From Anaerospora hongkongensis (GTDB taxonomy: Bacteria; Bacillota; Negativicutes; Sporomusales; DSM-15969): DNA of 64,000 nucleotides. Each line of letters starts with the position of its first letter. Positions within the stretch are counted from its first letter, which is position 1. Under the pieces are notes generated by a model. It was not told where the DNA came from, ran no database searches, and saw nothing but the letters and a program-made list of their open reading frames with translations. Both the position numbers and the translations under genes were made by a program. The stretch spans positions 43,399 to 107,398 of the forward strand of contig NZ_SLUI01000006.1 in NCBI RefSeq assembly GCF_004339805.1. The letters run 5' to 3'. Positions 16,070 through 25,003 of this stretch are shown one piece after another.

Positions 16070-18508
16070 ATGAGTACAAAACCTGACGATTGCCACTGTG
16101 GCTGTTGCTCCGGTGATGGTGAGGTAGCGATGTCATTGGTTGAAGCGGCAGCCGCCGTAGACAGTGCTAATTTGATAAATAGTAAATTTAGTATAGATGG
16201 GCTAGACTGCGCTGATTGTGCATCAAAACTAGAAAAAGGAATCCGGAAATTACCAGGCGTACGGGAGGCTCAAGTGAATTTTGCGGCCGCCATATTAAAA
16301 GTGGTGTATGATAAAACGCTCTTAGAGGTAGCCTTGATTACTAAAACAGTCAGCGGCTTTGGCTATAGCGCGACGATGCTGCCGGCCAATCAGGACGCAC
16401 CAGGTTACCATACATCAGTGTTCCGGATTGAAGGTATGGACTGTGCCGACTGCGCTGCCAAACTTGAGAGAAAGGTAGTGGCTCTCGCCGGAGTGCGGTC
16501 GGCAACAGTAAACTTTGGCGCAGGCAAACTGACGGTTGAGCATGCTCTCACCGATTCAGATATTATCAAAGTTGTACAGCAAGCTGGTTATCAGGCTCTT
16601 AGTGACGGTCAAACTTCCCGGCCTGGTGTTCAGACAGGCGGTACTTGGTGGCGCAAGCCGAGAACGTTGGCGACGATTGTTTCAGGAGTATGTCTGTTGG
16701 CCGCTATTCTACTGGATTGGGCGAACCTGGGTGATTCTATTATTGTGCCGCTCTATCTTGCGGCCATGGTTATTGGCGGGTATCACGTAGCCAAAAGCGG
16801 TTTGTATGGTTTGAAAAGCTTTACGTTAGATACTAATTTTCTTATGATCATTGCAGCCATTGGTGCGGTGGCTATTCGGGAGTGGAGCGAGGGCGCAACC
16901 GTTGTATTCTTGTTTTCTCTGGGTAATGCATTGCAGGCCTACACGATGGATAAAACCCGCGAATCCATTCGCGCCTTAATGGACTTAGCGCCGCGAGAAG
17001 CGCTGGTACGGCGCGACGGGCAGGAATTGCGTCTACCGGTAGAAGAAATCGTGGTAGGCGATGTCATTATCGTCAAACCAGGTGAGCGCATTGCCATGGA
17101 TGGTAATGTAGTGAGTGGTGTTTCCACGGTGAACCAGGCGCCCATCACCGGTGAGTCCATGCCAGTGGAAAAAGAACCTGGCGACCTTGTTTATGCTGGG
17201 ACGGTTAATGAACAGGGAGCGATGGAAATCACTGTGACAAAACTGGCAGCGGACTCGACGCTGGCGAAAATTATGCATATGGTTGAAGAGGCGCAGGCCG
17301 AAAAAGCGCCTATGCAGCAATTTGTTGATGTTTTTGCCAAATATTATACGCCTGCTGTTATTCTAGCGTCTCTAGGCTTGATGCTTATACCTTCATATGT
17401 TTTCAATCAACCCTTTGATGTCTGGTTTTACCGGGCACTTGTGCTGCTGGTTATTTCTTGTCCTTGTGCGCTGGTTATTTCCACGCCGGTATCCATCGTC
17501 TCGGCGATTGGCAATGCTTCCCGGCATGGCGTACTGATTAAAGGTGGGGCTCATTTAGAACAAATGGGTCGAATTAAAGCCGTTGCTTTTGACAAAACAG
17601 GAACATTGACCATTGGGAAACCATTAGTGACCGATGTGGCACCGCTGAACGGCATTGTCAAGCAAGAGTTATTATTGTTGGCGGCTGCAATCGAAAAGTG
17701 GTCGGAGCATCCACTGGCCCAGGCGATTGTTGCTAAGGCTGGCAATGCACCCTTAAAGACAGTAACTAAGTTTAAGGCCCTTATCGGACGGGGTGCACAG
17801 GCTGATGTAGACGGGCAGACAGTATATGTTGGTAACCGTCGCCTGTTTGAAGAAATTGGCCACGCCTTGGCCGGGTACGAAGGACTGCTTACTCAATTGG
17901 AACAGCAAGGGAAGACCGTGATGTTGGTTGGCACGGAACAGCAAATACTGGGTGCCATTGCCGTCGCTGACACGCTGCGGGAAAACAGCACCGATGCGGT
18001 TGCTGCGCTTCGAGCCGCCGGAGTGCAAAACTTGGCGATGCTAACTGGTGACAACAAGCGAGTGGCGGCAGCTATTGCCGAAAAGCTTAGTATCGATACC
18101 TTTTACAGCGAGCTGTTACCAGAAGATAAAGTAGCCGCGCTGAAAGACCTGGCTCGTAAATATGGCAGCGTAGCTATGGTGGGCGATGGCGTCAATGATG
18201 CTCCCGCTCTAGCGACGGCCAATGTGGGTATCGCCATGGGGGTTGCCGGGTCAGATACGGCGTTGGAAACGGCTGATATTGCCCTCATGTCAGATGATTT
18301 GAGTAAACTGGCCTATGTCATGAAGCTAAGCCGAAAGACAGTGGTGATTATCAAGCAGAATATTACTTTTTCTTTAGTGATAAAACTGTTGTTTGTTGTA
18401 GGGACTTTTGCCGGTTTTGTAAATTTGTGGCTAGCAGTCTTGGCCGATACTGGCGCTTCGCTATTGGTCACGCTAAACGGTATGCGTCTGGCCCGGGAGA
18501 TCAAGTAG
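16070..18508 (+). CDS. cadA: Cd/Zn-type P1B ATPase with two HMA domains
   Basis: This 812-aa pump starts with a cysteine cluster (CHCGCC at residues 8-13), followed by two HMA domains with GLDCADC and GMDCADC, then TGES, SCPCALVISTPVS, DKTGTLTIG and GDGVNDAP. It exports Zn, Cd or Pb across the inner membrane. It is closest in layout to the truncated pump at the left edge. The start at ATG 16070 follows GGGGAGA. It is the last gene of the metal operon, closed by a terminator at 18517. Confidence 0.94.
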   Translation: MSTKPDDCHCGCCSGDGEVAMSLVEAAAAVDSANLINSKFSIDGLDCADCASKLEKGIRKLPGVREAQVNFAAAILKVVYDKTLLEVALITKTVSGFGYSATMLPANQDAPGYHTSVFRIEGMDCADCAAKLERKVVALAGVRSATVNFGAGKLTVEHALTDSDIIKVVQQAGYQALSDGQTSRPGVQTGGTWWRKPRTLATIVSGVCLLAAILLDWANLGDSIIVPLYLAAMVIGGYHVAKSGLYGLKSFTLDTNFLMIIAAIGAVAIREWSEGATVVFLFSLGNALQAYTMDKTRESIRALMDLAPREALVRRDGQELRLPVEEIVVGDVIIVKPGERIAMDGNVVSGVSTVNQAPITGESMPVEKEPGDLVYAGTVNEQGAMEITVTKLAADSTLAKIMHMVEEAQAEKAPMQQFVDVFAKYYTPAVILASLGLMLIPSYVFNQPFDVWFYRALVLLVISCPCALVISTPVSIVSAIGNASRHGVLIKGGAHLEQMGRIKAVAFDKTGTLTIGKPLVTDVAPLNGIVKQELLLLAAAIEKWSEHPLAQAIVAKAGNAPLKTVTKFKALIGRGAQADVDGQTVYVGNRRLFEEIGHALAGYEGLLTQLEQQGKTVMLVGTEQQILGAIAVADTLRENSTDAVAALRAAGVQNLAMLTGDNKRVAAAIAEKLSIDTFYSELLPEDKVAALKDLARKYGSVAMVGDGVNDAPALATANVGIAMGVAGSDTALETADIALMSDDLSKLAYVMKLSRKTVVIIKQNITFSLVIKLLFVVGTFAGFVNLWLAVLADTGASLLVTLNGMRLAREIK

Positions 18509-18516
18509 TTTTCACG

Positions 18517-18546
18517 GGGGTAGGCAAAAGTGTCTACCCCTATTTT
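18517..18546 (+). terminator. Rho-independent terminator
   Basis: GGGGTAG pairs with CTACCCC across a 10-base loop and is followed by TATTTT. It separates the metal operon from lspA. Confidence 0.7.
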
Positions 18547-18620
18547 AAAAGATCATATGGAGTTTACTACAAAAAAATGCGCTTATTTAGGGCGGTTTTT
18601 AGGCGAGAGGAGGACAACCT

Positions 18621-19097
18621 GTGCCGGTATTAGTGTTAGCTATTGTCAGTGCTCTTATTGACCAAGGCATCAAATATTACGTTCAATCGCAGATGACGCT
18701 GGGCATGTCCATACCGGTTATCAATGGGGTTTTTCACATTACGTATATTTTAAACCCCGGGGCTGCTTTTAGCATATTGGAACATCAAACCATATTGCTG
18801 ATGGCTGTAACAGTTGGCATGTTAGCTGCGCTGGTGTATTTTTATGGCCACATAGCAGCAGGACCTTGGTTGATGCGCCTGGGGGCAGGATTGTTAGCAG
18901 GTGGCGCGATTGGCAATTTAATTGACCGGGTAAAAACCGGTTATGTAGTTGATTTTCTCGATTTTCGTATATGGCCGGTTTTTAATTCGGCGGATGTTGC
19001 TATTGTTACCGGGGTGAGTTTATTGATGTATACTATGCTGTTTTTCCCCGAAACGTTGCCGGGGGGAAACCCGGGAAGGACGGAGAAAGAGAGTTAA
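18621..19097 (+). CDS. lspA: Lipoprotein signal peptidase (signal peptidase II)
   Basis: A 158-aa membrane aspartyl peptidase with four helices that removes signal peptides from prolipoproteins. It shows NPGAAFSI, GGAIGNLIDR with the first catalytic aspartate region, VVDFLDF, and FNSADVAI with the second aspartate. The GTG start follows GAGGAGG at good spacing. It lies two bases before mltG, forming an envelope-maintenance pair. Confidence 0.95.
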   Translation: MPVLVLAIVSALIDQGIKYYVQSQMTLGMSIPVINGVFHITYILNPGAAFSILEHQTILLMAVTVGMLAALVYFYGHIAAGPWLMRLGAGLLAGGAIGNLIDRVKTGYVVDFLDFRIWPVFNSADVAIVTGVSLLMYTMLFFPETLPGGNPGRTEKES

Positions 19098-19099
19098 CC

Positions 19100-20116
19100 A
19101 TGAACAATATACAGAAGAAAGCTCTGTTGCAAATATTTGTATTAGTGTTGGTTCTCATGGTGATTACCGGTTTTGAGTACTGGCGTGATTCCGGTGTGAT
19201 GGTCAGCACCTACGAAGGTAGGACTGAAACGCTTACAGTGAAGCCGGAAATGACGGTGAAAGATATAGGCGAGGTCTTGTTCCAAAACGGGATCATTCAC
19301 AATGCTACGCTCTTTCGCATCAATGCCAAAGTTCAAGGGGCTGAAAACTCGCTCCAGGCTGGTAATTATGTCCTTAGCTCCAAAATGAGTATGTCGGATA
19401 TCATTGATAAGATGGTTCGGGGGGATACAGTGTATCGTTTGCTGACTATTCCCGAAGGCTACAATGTGGAGCAAATTGCAAAGTTACTTGATGAGCAGGG
19501 GTTGGGTGACGGCGCTACATTTAAGGCGCTGGCACGAAATTTTACGCCTTTGGATTACATGGTACAGCAGCCTGGGATTATCTATCCAGTTGAGGGCTAT
19601 GTTTTTCCAGACACGTATCGCATCAACCCAGGCATGACGGAAGAAGGTATCTTAAAGATGCTGGTTGCTAATTTTGATAAAAAGCTGACAACCGATATGC
19701 GGGAACGGGCAAGAGCGCTGGGGCTATCTCTTCATCAAGCAGTGACATTGGCCTCACTGGTGGAAAAAGAAGCTAAGCTAGATACAGAGCGGCCAGTTAT
19801 TGCAGGCGTGTTTTACAACCGCCTAAAACAGAACATGCCGCTCCAGTCTTGTCCGACTGTACAATATATTCTAGGCTATCCTAAAGCCGAACTTACTATC
19901 GCAGATACCCAAATTATGTCACCGTATAACACCTACCAGAATCTTGGATTGCCGCCAGGCCCAATTGCCAGTCCTGGTATGGCCGCTATTCAAGCGGTAT
20001 TGTATCCGGCGGACACACCTTATTTCTACTTTGTGGCGGCCAAGGATGGCTCTCACCGTTTTAATAAAACGTATGAAGAACACTTGGCTGCTGTGGATGC
20101 GGTGGACAAGGAATAG
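19100..20116 (+). CDS. mltG: Endolytic murein transglycosylase MltG
   Basis: A 338-aa protein with an N-terminal membrane anchor, a LysM-like region (KPEMTVKDIGEVLFQNG) and the YceG/MltG catalytic domain. VEGYVFPDTY, LASLVEKEA with the catalytic glutamate, and GLPPGPIASPG are seen. MltG cuts nascent glycan strands in the outer face of the membrane and sets their length. It follows lspA with a two-base gap. A c-di-AMP riboswitch starts about 50 bases after its stop. Confidence 0.95.
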   Translation: MNNIQKKALLQIFVLVLVLMVITGFEYWRDSGVMVSTYEGRTETLTVKPEMTVKDIGEVLFQNGIIHNATLFRINAKVQGAENSLQAGNYVLSSKMSMSDIIDKMVRGDTVYRLLTIPEGYNVEQIAKLLDEQGLGDGATFKALARNFTPLDYMVQQPGIIYPVEGYVFPDTYRINPGMTEEGILKMLVANFDKKLTTDMRERARALGLSLHQAVTLASLVEKEAKLDTERPVIAGVFYNRLKQNMPLQSCPTVQYILGYPKAELTIADTQIMSPYNTYQNLGLPPGPIASPGMAAIQAVLYPADTPYFYFVAAKDGSHRFNKTYEEHLAAVDAVDKE

Positions 20117-20162
20117 TATGGCGTTATCGCTATAATAACAGAACAAGGATATTGGTTATTTT

Positions 20163-20292
20163 AAATCGGAAAAATGTATGCGCTGAATCCTGGTATAACA
20201 GGTACGGAGGACCCAAAATTGGGGTGAAGCGACATGATCGCGGGGCCTAAGCCTTGGCCCTAACCCGACAGCTAACTTCGGAGGCGCCGGAA
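20163..20292 (+). promoter_or_regulatory. Cyclic di-AMP riboswitch (ydaO-yuaA class)
   Basis: The conserved blocks of the class are present in order: CGCTGAATCCTG, GGTACGGAGGACCCAA, TTGGGGTGAA, and CCCGACAGCTAACTTCG. It sits in the leader of the NlpC/P60 gene at 20304, a common target of this riboswitch. Binding of c-di-AMP would turn the gene off. Confidence 0.93.
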
Positions 20293-20303
20293 GGCGGGGT
20301 ACA

Positions 20304-20990
20304 TTGGGAAAAGTGAAATATTGCAAATGGACGATAGCCGTATTATTAGGGGTCTCCGTGCTATGGGGTAGCTCTGCAAATGCACTTGCTGCTGTTCGCC
20401 TCGGAGATAGTGGCGATGAAAGTAGGGCTGTCCAAGAACGTCTGATAAGTCTTGGGTACGATGTAGGATTACCGGATGGGGTATTCGGTGTTCGGACCCA
20501 AACTGCGGTGGAAGCCCTACAGGCGGAGAACGGATTAGTTGTGGATGGAATTGTAGGCGAGGATACATGGCGTGTGCTTCGAACTGCCGTGCCGCAAGTG
20601 AGCCGGGGGCGAGAGAGCAGTGCAGTTTCTGCTCGGATTATATTAACCGCCCAGCGGTATCAGGGAGTGCCTTATGTTTGGGGTGGGACGAGCCCTGGCG
20701 GGTTTGACTGTTCGGGATTTACACAATATGTATTTGCCTTAAATGGGGTAAATCTCCCTCGTACGGCTGACGTCCAGTTTGAAGTGGGTATTCCAGTGCG
20801 TTATGGGCAGCTTCAGCCAGGTGATTTGGTTTTTTTCTCAACGTATGAGCCTGGGCCATCTCATAATGGGATTTATCTAGGTAGCGGAAGGTTTATCAGT
20901 GCAAGTTCCAGTCGTGGCGTGGCCATTGATCGCCTAGACAGTGACTATTGGAGTTCACGGTACCTAGGTGCTCGGCGGGTTATCCGTTAA
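20304..20990 (+). CDS. Secreted NlpC/P60 cell-wall hydrolase with peptidoglycan-binding domain
   Basis: This 228-aa protein has a signal peptide (about residues 1-28), a PG_binding_1 domain (GDESRAVQERLISLGY to VGEDTWRVL) and an NlpC/P60 domain with FDCSGFTQYVF (catalytic Cys) and SHNGIYLG (His). The third position usually written FIHA reads FISA here. It cuts D-Glu-diaminopimelate type peptide bonds in peptidoglycan. Start is TTG 20304 behind GCGGGG, or GTG 20313. The c-di-AMP riboswitch in its leader links it to turgor and wall control. Confidence 0.92.
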   Translation: MGKVKYCKWTIAVLLGVSVLWGSSANALAAVRLGDSGDESRAVQERLISLGYDVGLPDGVFGVRTQTAVEALQAENGLVVDGIVGEDTWRVLRTAVPQVSRGRESSAVSARIILTAQRYQGVPYVWGGTSPGGFDCSGFTQYVFALNGVNLPRTADVQFEVGIPVRYGQLQPGDLVFFSTYEPGPSHNGIYLGSGRFISASSSRGVAIDRLDSDYWSSRYLGARRVIR

Positions 20991-21024
20991 CTGGCAATGC
21001 GGTTAAAGAAGAATGTTTCTAAAA

Positions 21025-21068
21025 ACAAGCACACTCTCTGCAAGTGTTTCTGCGGAGGGTGTGCTTGT
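21025..21068 (+). terminator. Hairpin terminator
   Basis: An 18-base stem (ACAAGCACAC.CTCTGCA with its partner, two G-U pairs) with an 8-base loop follows the NlpC/P60 gene; only a weak T-rich tail follows. Confidence 0.65.
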
Positions 21069-21225
21069 TACTACTATTTCGTTTTTAGCTTTAACTACAT
21101 AGAAATTGGGATGATAGCGCGTGGCAGCAAAAATTTTATCCTACGCAATTGCATATGTAACTCATTATCTATAGCAACATAAAATAACACATAAGATATT
21201 TCGTATATATATTGGAGGGATACTT

Positions 21226-21417
21226 TTGAGAAGACTTTGGGATAATCCGGAGATTGAAGAATTGCCTGATGAGTTTGAACGACAGCAAATGTGTGCGCCC
21301 AAATGTATGCCTAATTGTATGCCAAACTGTATGCCAAACTGTATGCCGCTTTGTTACCCTTCGTGCAGACCCAAAAAGCCGCCTGCCTGCAAGCCAGCTT
21401 TTACGAATTATTACTAG
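21226..21417 (+). CDS. CMPN-repeat cysteine-rich small protein
   Basis: A 63-aa ORF starts at TTG behind a strong GGAGGG. The N-terminal 20 residues are acidic; then cysteines occur exactly every fourth residue at 23, 27, 31, 35, 39, 43 and 47, mostly as CMPN, plus Cys55 in a proline/lysine-rich tail. At the DNA level this is a 12-base tandem repeat. I do not recognise a family. Regular CXXX spacing suggests metal binding, disulfide cross-linking (for example a spore coat protein) or a modified peptide. The thiol-exchange protein CcdA lies next door on the other strand. Confidence 0.7.
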   Translation: MRRLWDNPEIEELPDEFERQQMCAPKCMPNCMPNCMPNCMPLCYPSCRPKKPPACKPAFTNYY

Positions 21418-21477
21418 TGTGCTATAGTCTGCATTTATTGTCTCATACTTTGGTAACTGGAAATAACCCCCAAGTCA

Positions 21478-22146
21478 TTAGCTTACTAAGTCGAAAAAGA
21501 TTAAAATCCCGCTGATTGCCAGCAGTATACCTGCTATGCGCTGTACCACATTCAATCGGCGCGAAAAGAGGCGTATCCTACTCAAATACTGCTCTAATGT
21601 AACCGCCAGCAATGCAAAGGGCAGGCAAAACCCTAAGCCATAAACGAAGAAGAGAGCGACTCCTTTTAATAAGGAGGGTGAAGCGCTTGCATACACTAAT
21701 ACCGGTGCAAGCAGCGGGCCGTTGCAGGGGGTCCAGGCGGCAGTGGAGGCCATACCCAGAAGAAAGATGCCGCCTGGGTCAGCATTTACCGGAAAGCGCA
21801 AATGGTACTTACGGCTGATCAAAGAGAAAGAAAGGAGCCCGCTAAGCTGTAAGCCCATTATAAACATGAATGCTGCTCCTATTTTACTAATGATGTGTTG
21901 ATAACTATGCAGGGCTTGACCAAGGTAGGCTGCGCCGATACCTATAATAAGAAAGACTGCGATAAATCCACTTAAGAATATGCCAATATTGATACACAAT
22001 TGCCACCTGTGGGGAAATCGGACGGCTCTGCCTGCGCTGCCTAGGAATGCTGTACAGGTTGGCAAAACAGCTAATACACAGGGAGATAGAAAGGAAAAAA
22101 AACCAGCAGTGAAGGCAGTCAAAAGCGCAGCATAGCCTATTTCCAT
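21478..22146 (-). CDS. ccdA: CcdA-type transmembrane thiol-disulfide carrier
   Basis: A 222-aa membrane protein with six helices and the two redox-active cysteines in FLSPCVLAVLPTC and AAWTPCNGP. CcdA moves reducing power from cytoplasmic thioredoxin to the outside for cytochrome c assembly or disulfide control. I set the start at ATG 22146 because GAGGAGG precedes it; the longer open frame has no such site. No cytochrome c genes are nearby, so the partner is unknown. Confidence 0.92.
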   Translation of the reverse strand: MEIGYAALLTAFTAGFFSFLSPCVLAVLPTCTAFLGSAGRAVRFPHRWQLCINIGIFLSGFIAVFLIIGIGAAYLGQALHSYQHIISKIGAAFMFIMGLQLSGLLSFSLISRKYHLRFPVNADPGGIFLLGMASTAAWTPCNGPLLAPVLVYASASPSLLKGVALFFVYGLGFCLPFALLAVTLEQYLSRIRLFSRRLNVVQRIAGILLAISGILIFFDLVS

Positions 22147-22243
22147 TGACGCAATCCTCCTCAGTTTATTGAATTTGCACACAATCATATCTATGAGGGT
22201 AAGAGAACGTCCCATGCAATCCTTTATTTGGTAAATCATGATA

Positions 22244-22288
22244 AAACGAGGCAACCAGCAACCCTTGTGGGTGGCGGTTACCTCGTTT
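22244..22288 (-). terminator. Rho-independent terminator
   Basis: AAACGAGGCAACC pairs with GGTTACCTCGTTT (one mismatch). On the minus strand the stem ends in CGTTTTA. It closes the glycosyltransferase transcript before ccdA. Confidence 0.75.
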
Positions 22289-22374
22289 GGCACTGCTGTC
22301 TTTTAAGATAAAAATATTCATTCTTTGATGGTGCCCTTTTAGACGCAGAATCTGGTAGGAGCATTAGCCATTTT

Positions 22375-23658
22375 TTATTTAGTAGCTTGCTTACCCATAA
22401 GATTTTCCTTGGGAAATTCACCAGTGTCATTTAAGAGTATGTCATGATAGCTTAGGCTACGGGTATGTTGGGTATGATGCCAATTACGATCATTTCGGTG
22501 CAGAAAACCTAAGATGGTGATTGGTATCCAACTATACACAAAAAGAGGATAAAAAATTGAATAAACCCAGGTTATCAGATTTGCTCGAATTTTAGCAAGG
22601 ATAATTATTGGAAATACATATTGGCCTATGGCAATTATTGTCCATACTTCTATCGGTAGAATCATATAAAAGATATTGGTATAAAAAGGGGTAATATAAT
22701 AAATATAGTTTAGAAAAATAAAGGTTGTGGATAATAGCAGGAAATGTGGCTGAACGAGATGGAGAACACCATCTAAGAGGCGTATATCTCGACGTTTTAT
22801 TCCTTCTATCAGCAATTTCGGAATATAGCGACCGGCAACATCAAAGTGGCCCTGAGCCCAGCGCTCGCGCTGATTCCAGGATTGTTTAAAAGTAAGTGGC
22901 TTTTCGTCATACACGATGGCATCATGTGCCCAAGTTGTACGGATACCAATCAATAGCACTTTCATGGTGAATTCCATATCCTCAGTCAGACAGGTTGCCC
23001 CCCAACCGAATTTTTTTAAAATATCTGTGGAGATACACATGCCAGTGCCACCGAGGACGCTTGATAATCCCAAGTTATATTTAGCCAGGTGCCAGATGTG
23101 GTTTACCACCCAGAATGAAATTGCAAAGGTAGCAGTAATCCAGGTATCATTTGGATTTTTGGCATCAAGATAACCTTGAATAACTTTTTCACCTTTACAC
23201 AGGCGATTATTCATTTCGAGAAGAAAATTTGGATGAACTAAATTATCGGCATCAAAAACCACGACAGCATCGTATTGCTTCTTTTGTGTGAACAGTTTTT
23301 CAAACATCCATTCCATGGCGTAGCCTTTGCCTCGATGTTCAAGGTTAAAACGTTCAAATACAATGGCACCGGCATTTTTGGCAATATTAGCTGTTTTATC
23401 TTTGCAATTATCGGCCACAACATACATATCGTAAAGTTCGCGTGGGTAATTGAGTACGCGTAGGTTTTCTATCAGTTGTCCAATTACTTGTTGCTCATTG
23501 TGTGCAGCAATTATAATAGCAAATGTATTTTTAGGTGTAAGTATCTTATTTTCATTCTTTTTGTAAATCCCAAAAAAGGCAATAATAAAATAATACAAGG
23601 TAAAAAAAACAATAATTAGTTGCAAAGGGATCATTATATAGTCAAAAATGTAATTCAT
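22375..23658 (-). CDS. Membrane family 2 glycosyltransferase (processive type)
   Basis: A 427-aa protein with an N-terminal helix, a cytoplasmic GT2 domain and several C-terminal helices. FAIIIAAHNE opens the domain, VVFDADN is the DxD region, CLTEDMEF gives the base, and QRERWAQGH is the Q/RxxRW motif of processive synthases such as cellulose, chitin or poly-GlcNAc synthase. It likely makes or exports a surface polymer or glycolipid; the product is not clear. The ATG at 23658 follows AAGGAG. Confidence 0.88.
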   Translation of the reverse strand: MNYIFDYIMIPLQLIIVFFTLYYFIIAFFGIYKKNENKILTPKNTFAIIIAAHNEQQVIGQLIENLRVLNYPRELYDMYVVADNCKDKTANIAKNAGAIVFERFNLEHRGKGYAMEWMFEKLFTQKKQYDAVVVFDADNLVHPNFLLEMNNRLCKGEKVIQGYLDAKNPNDTWITATFAISFWVVNHIWHLAKYNLGLSSVLGGTGMCISTDILKKFGWGATCLTEDMEFTMKVLLIGIRTTWAHDAIVYDEKPLTFKQSWNQRERWAQGHFDVAGRYIPKLLIEGIKRRDIRLLDGVLHLVQPHFLLLSTTFIFLNYIYYITPFYTNIFYMILPIEVWTIIAIGQYVFPIIILAKIRANLITWVYSIFYPLFVYSWIPITILGFLHRNDRNWHHTQHTRSLSYHDILLNDTGEFPKENLMGKQATK

Positions 23659-23851
23659 GGACTTATTCTCCTTACAAATCTTGCTGTGAATATAGTGTTT
23701 GATGCTGGCGCCAGCACAAGCTGGCAAAGACCGAAAAATTGAAGGTTAAGGAGGTTAAACGGATAGCAGAGAAGAGCCACAAGCACGTAGTGTGGCTTAG
23801 CGGAAAATTCGTTGGTGACAAACAGCAGAATATTAATTTATTCTTATATAA

Positions 23852-25003
23852 TCAAGTTTTACATGACTCCTTACCATAGCCAAGTGGCTTATCGAACAAT
23901 TGACGTTTTATGACAGAGCAGACTGCCGCTGCAGCCTTCGGACGTTTCAGTTGGCGCAGATTGCATCTGATGTCGACCAGATGGGCGGGAGAGTTGAGCA
24001 TAGAGTGGATGACATCAGATAGAGGCTGTCTGTAATGGACCCAGCGGGCTACGCCCTGGCTGACCAAGTATAGTGCATTGTCCTCCTCCTGCCCAGGTAA
24101 GGGACGGAAAAAGATGATAGGCAGTTCCATGGCCATGGCCTCAGCGCAGGTCAGGCCGCCGGGCTTCGTGATGAGAAGGTCGGCGGCGGCCATCAATTCG
24201 GGGATGCGATCCGTGTAGGGCAGCACGATGGTCGGGTGACGAATTAGTAATGCCGCTATTTCTTCTGTCAGACGGTAATTGTGGCCGGCAGTAATGATCA
24301 AGTTTACTGGTATAGGCAACTTAGCAATTTCGCGTACTATTTCAGGGATAGCACCTAAACCTAATCCACCGCCCATGATCAATAATATCGGGAAACTCTC
24401 AGTTAGTCCTAGCTCCATTTTGAGATTTGCCGGGTCCATTTTGTTACCGAATTTAGCGGTAATTGGGATTCCGGTAACTGTCAGTCGGCATGACGGAATG
24501 CTTTGAGCTAGCAATTCCTGCCGCATTGCTTCCGTAGCAATGCAGTACTCGTCCACTTCGTTATAAACCCAAAAACGATGCACTGAGAAATCAGTTAGCT
24601 GCGCTACGATTGGTATATTAAGATAACCGGTCTTGCGCAGGTGAGCTGCTGCGCTGCAAGGAAAGGGATGGGTAAAGACCAACAAGTCCGGCTGATGAAT
24701 TGCTAAGAGCATTCGCAGTTGGCGTTTTAGGTAACTTGCGCTGACTTTTTGCGTGATAAGGGCAGAGTGTGGCGATTGAACAAAGTGATATAAAAAATCA
24801 TAAAAATCCGGGTAATGCTGTAGCATGTGTAGATAGGTATTTTTTACTAGCGAAGAAAAACGGGAGGACTTTGCTCCGAAAAAATCGATTACTATTGCTT
24901 TCTTCACCCAAGCTTGCTCGGCTAGCTTTTCTTGAATGGCTTTTGCCGCCTGATCATGCCCTGTACCGAAGGATGCTGAAAGAATTAAAATGGTTTTTTT
25001 CAT
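23852..25003 (-). CDS. UgtP/MGDG-synthase-like glycosyltransferase
   Basis: A 383-aa GT28-type protein. The N-terminus ILILSASFGTGHDQAAKAI is the MGDG-synthase/UgtP signature, and the C-terminal half has LLIMGGGLG and TKPGGLTCAEAMA of the nucleotide-sugar site. Members add sugars to diacylglycerol. The start could be ATG 25003 or 25021; I prefer the former because it begins MKKTILIL. Its start overlaps the stop of the methyltransferase, so the two and DUF5693 form one transcript that probably acts on membrane lipids. Confidence 0.87.
   Translation of the reverse strand: MKKTILILSASFGTGHDQAAKAIQEKLAEQAWVKKAIVIDFFGAKSSRFSSLVKNTYLHMLQHYPDFYDFLYHFVQSPHSALITQKVSASYLKRQLRMLLAIHQPDLLVFTHPFPCSAAAHLRKTGYLNIPIVAQLTDFSVHRFWVYNEVDEYCIATEAMRQELLAQSIPSCRLTVTGIPITAKFGNKMDPANLKMELGLTESFPILLIMGGGLGLGAIPEIVREIAKLPIPVNLIITAGHNYRLTEEIAALLIRHPTIVLPYTDRIPELMAAADLLITKPGGLTCAEAMAMELPIIFFRPLPGQEEDNALYLVSQGVARWVHYRQPLSDVIHSMLNSPAHLVDIRCNLRQLKRPKAAAAVCSVIKRQLFDKPLGYGKESCKT

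Noticed and set aside
20997-21182. 61-aa ORF after the NlpC/P60 gene
   Set aside because: It spans the terminator hairpin and has no ribosome site.
21226-21417. CMPN repeats as a CRISPR or as a SCIFF-type ranthipeptide
   Set aside because: The 12-base repeats have no spacers, and no radical SAM maturase gene lies nearby.
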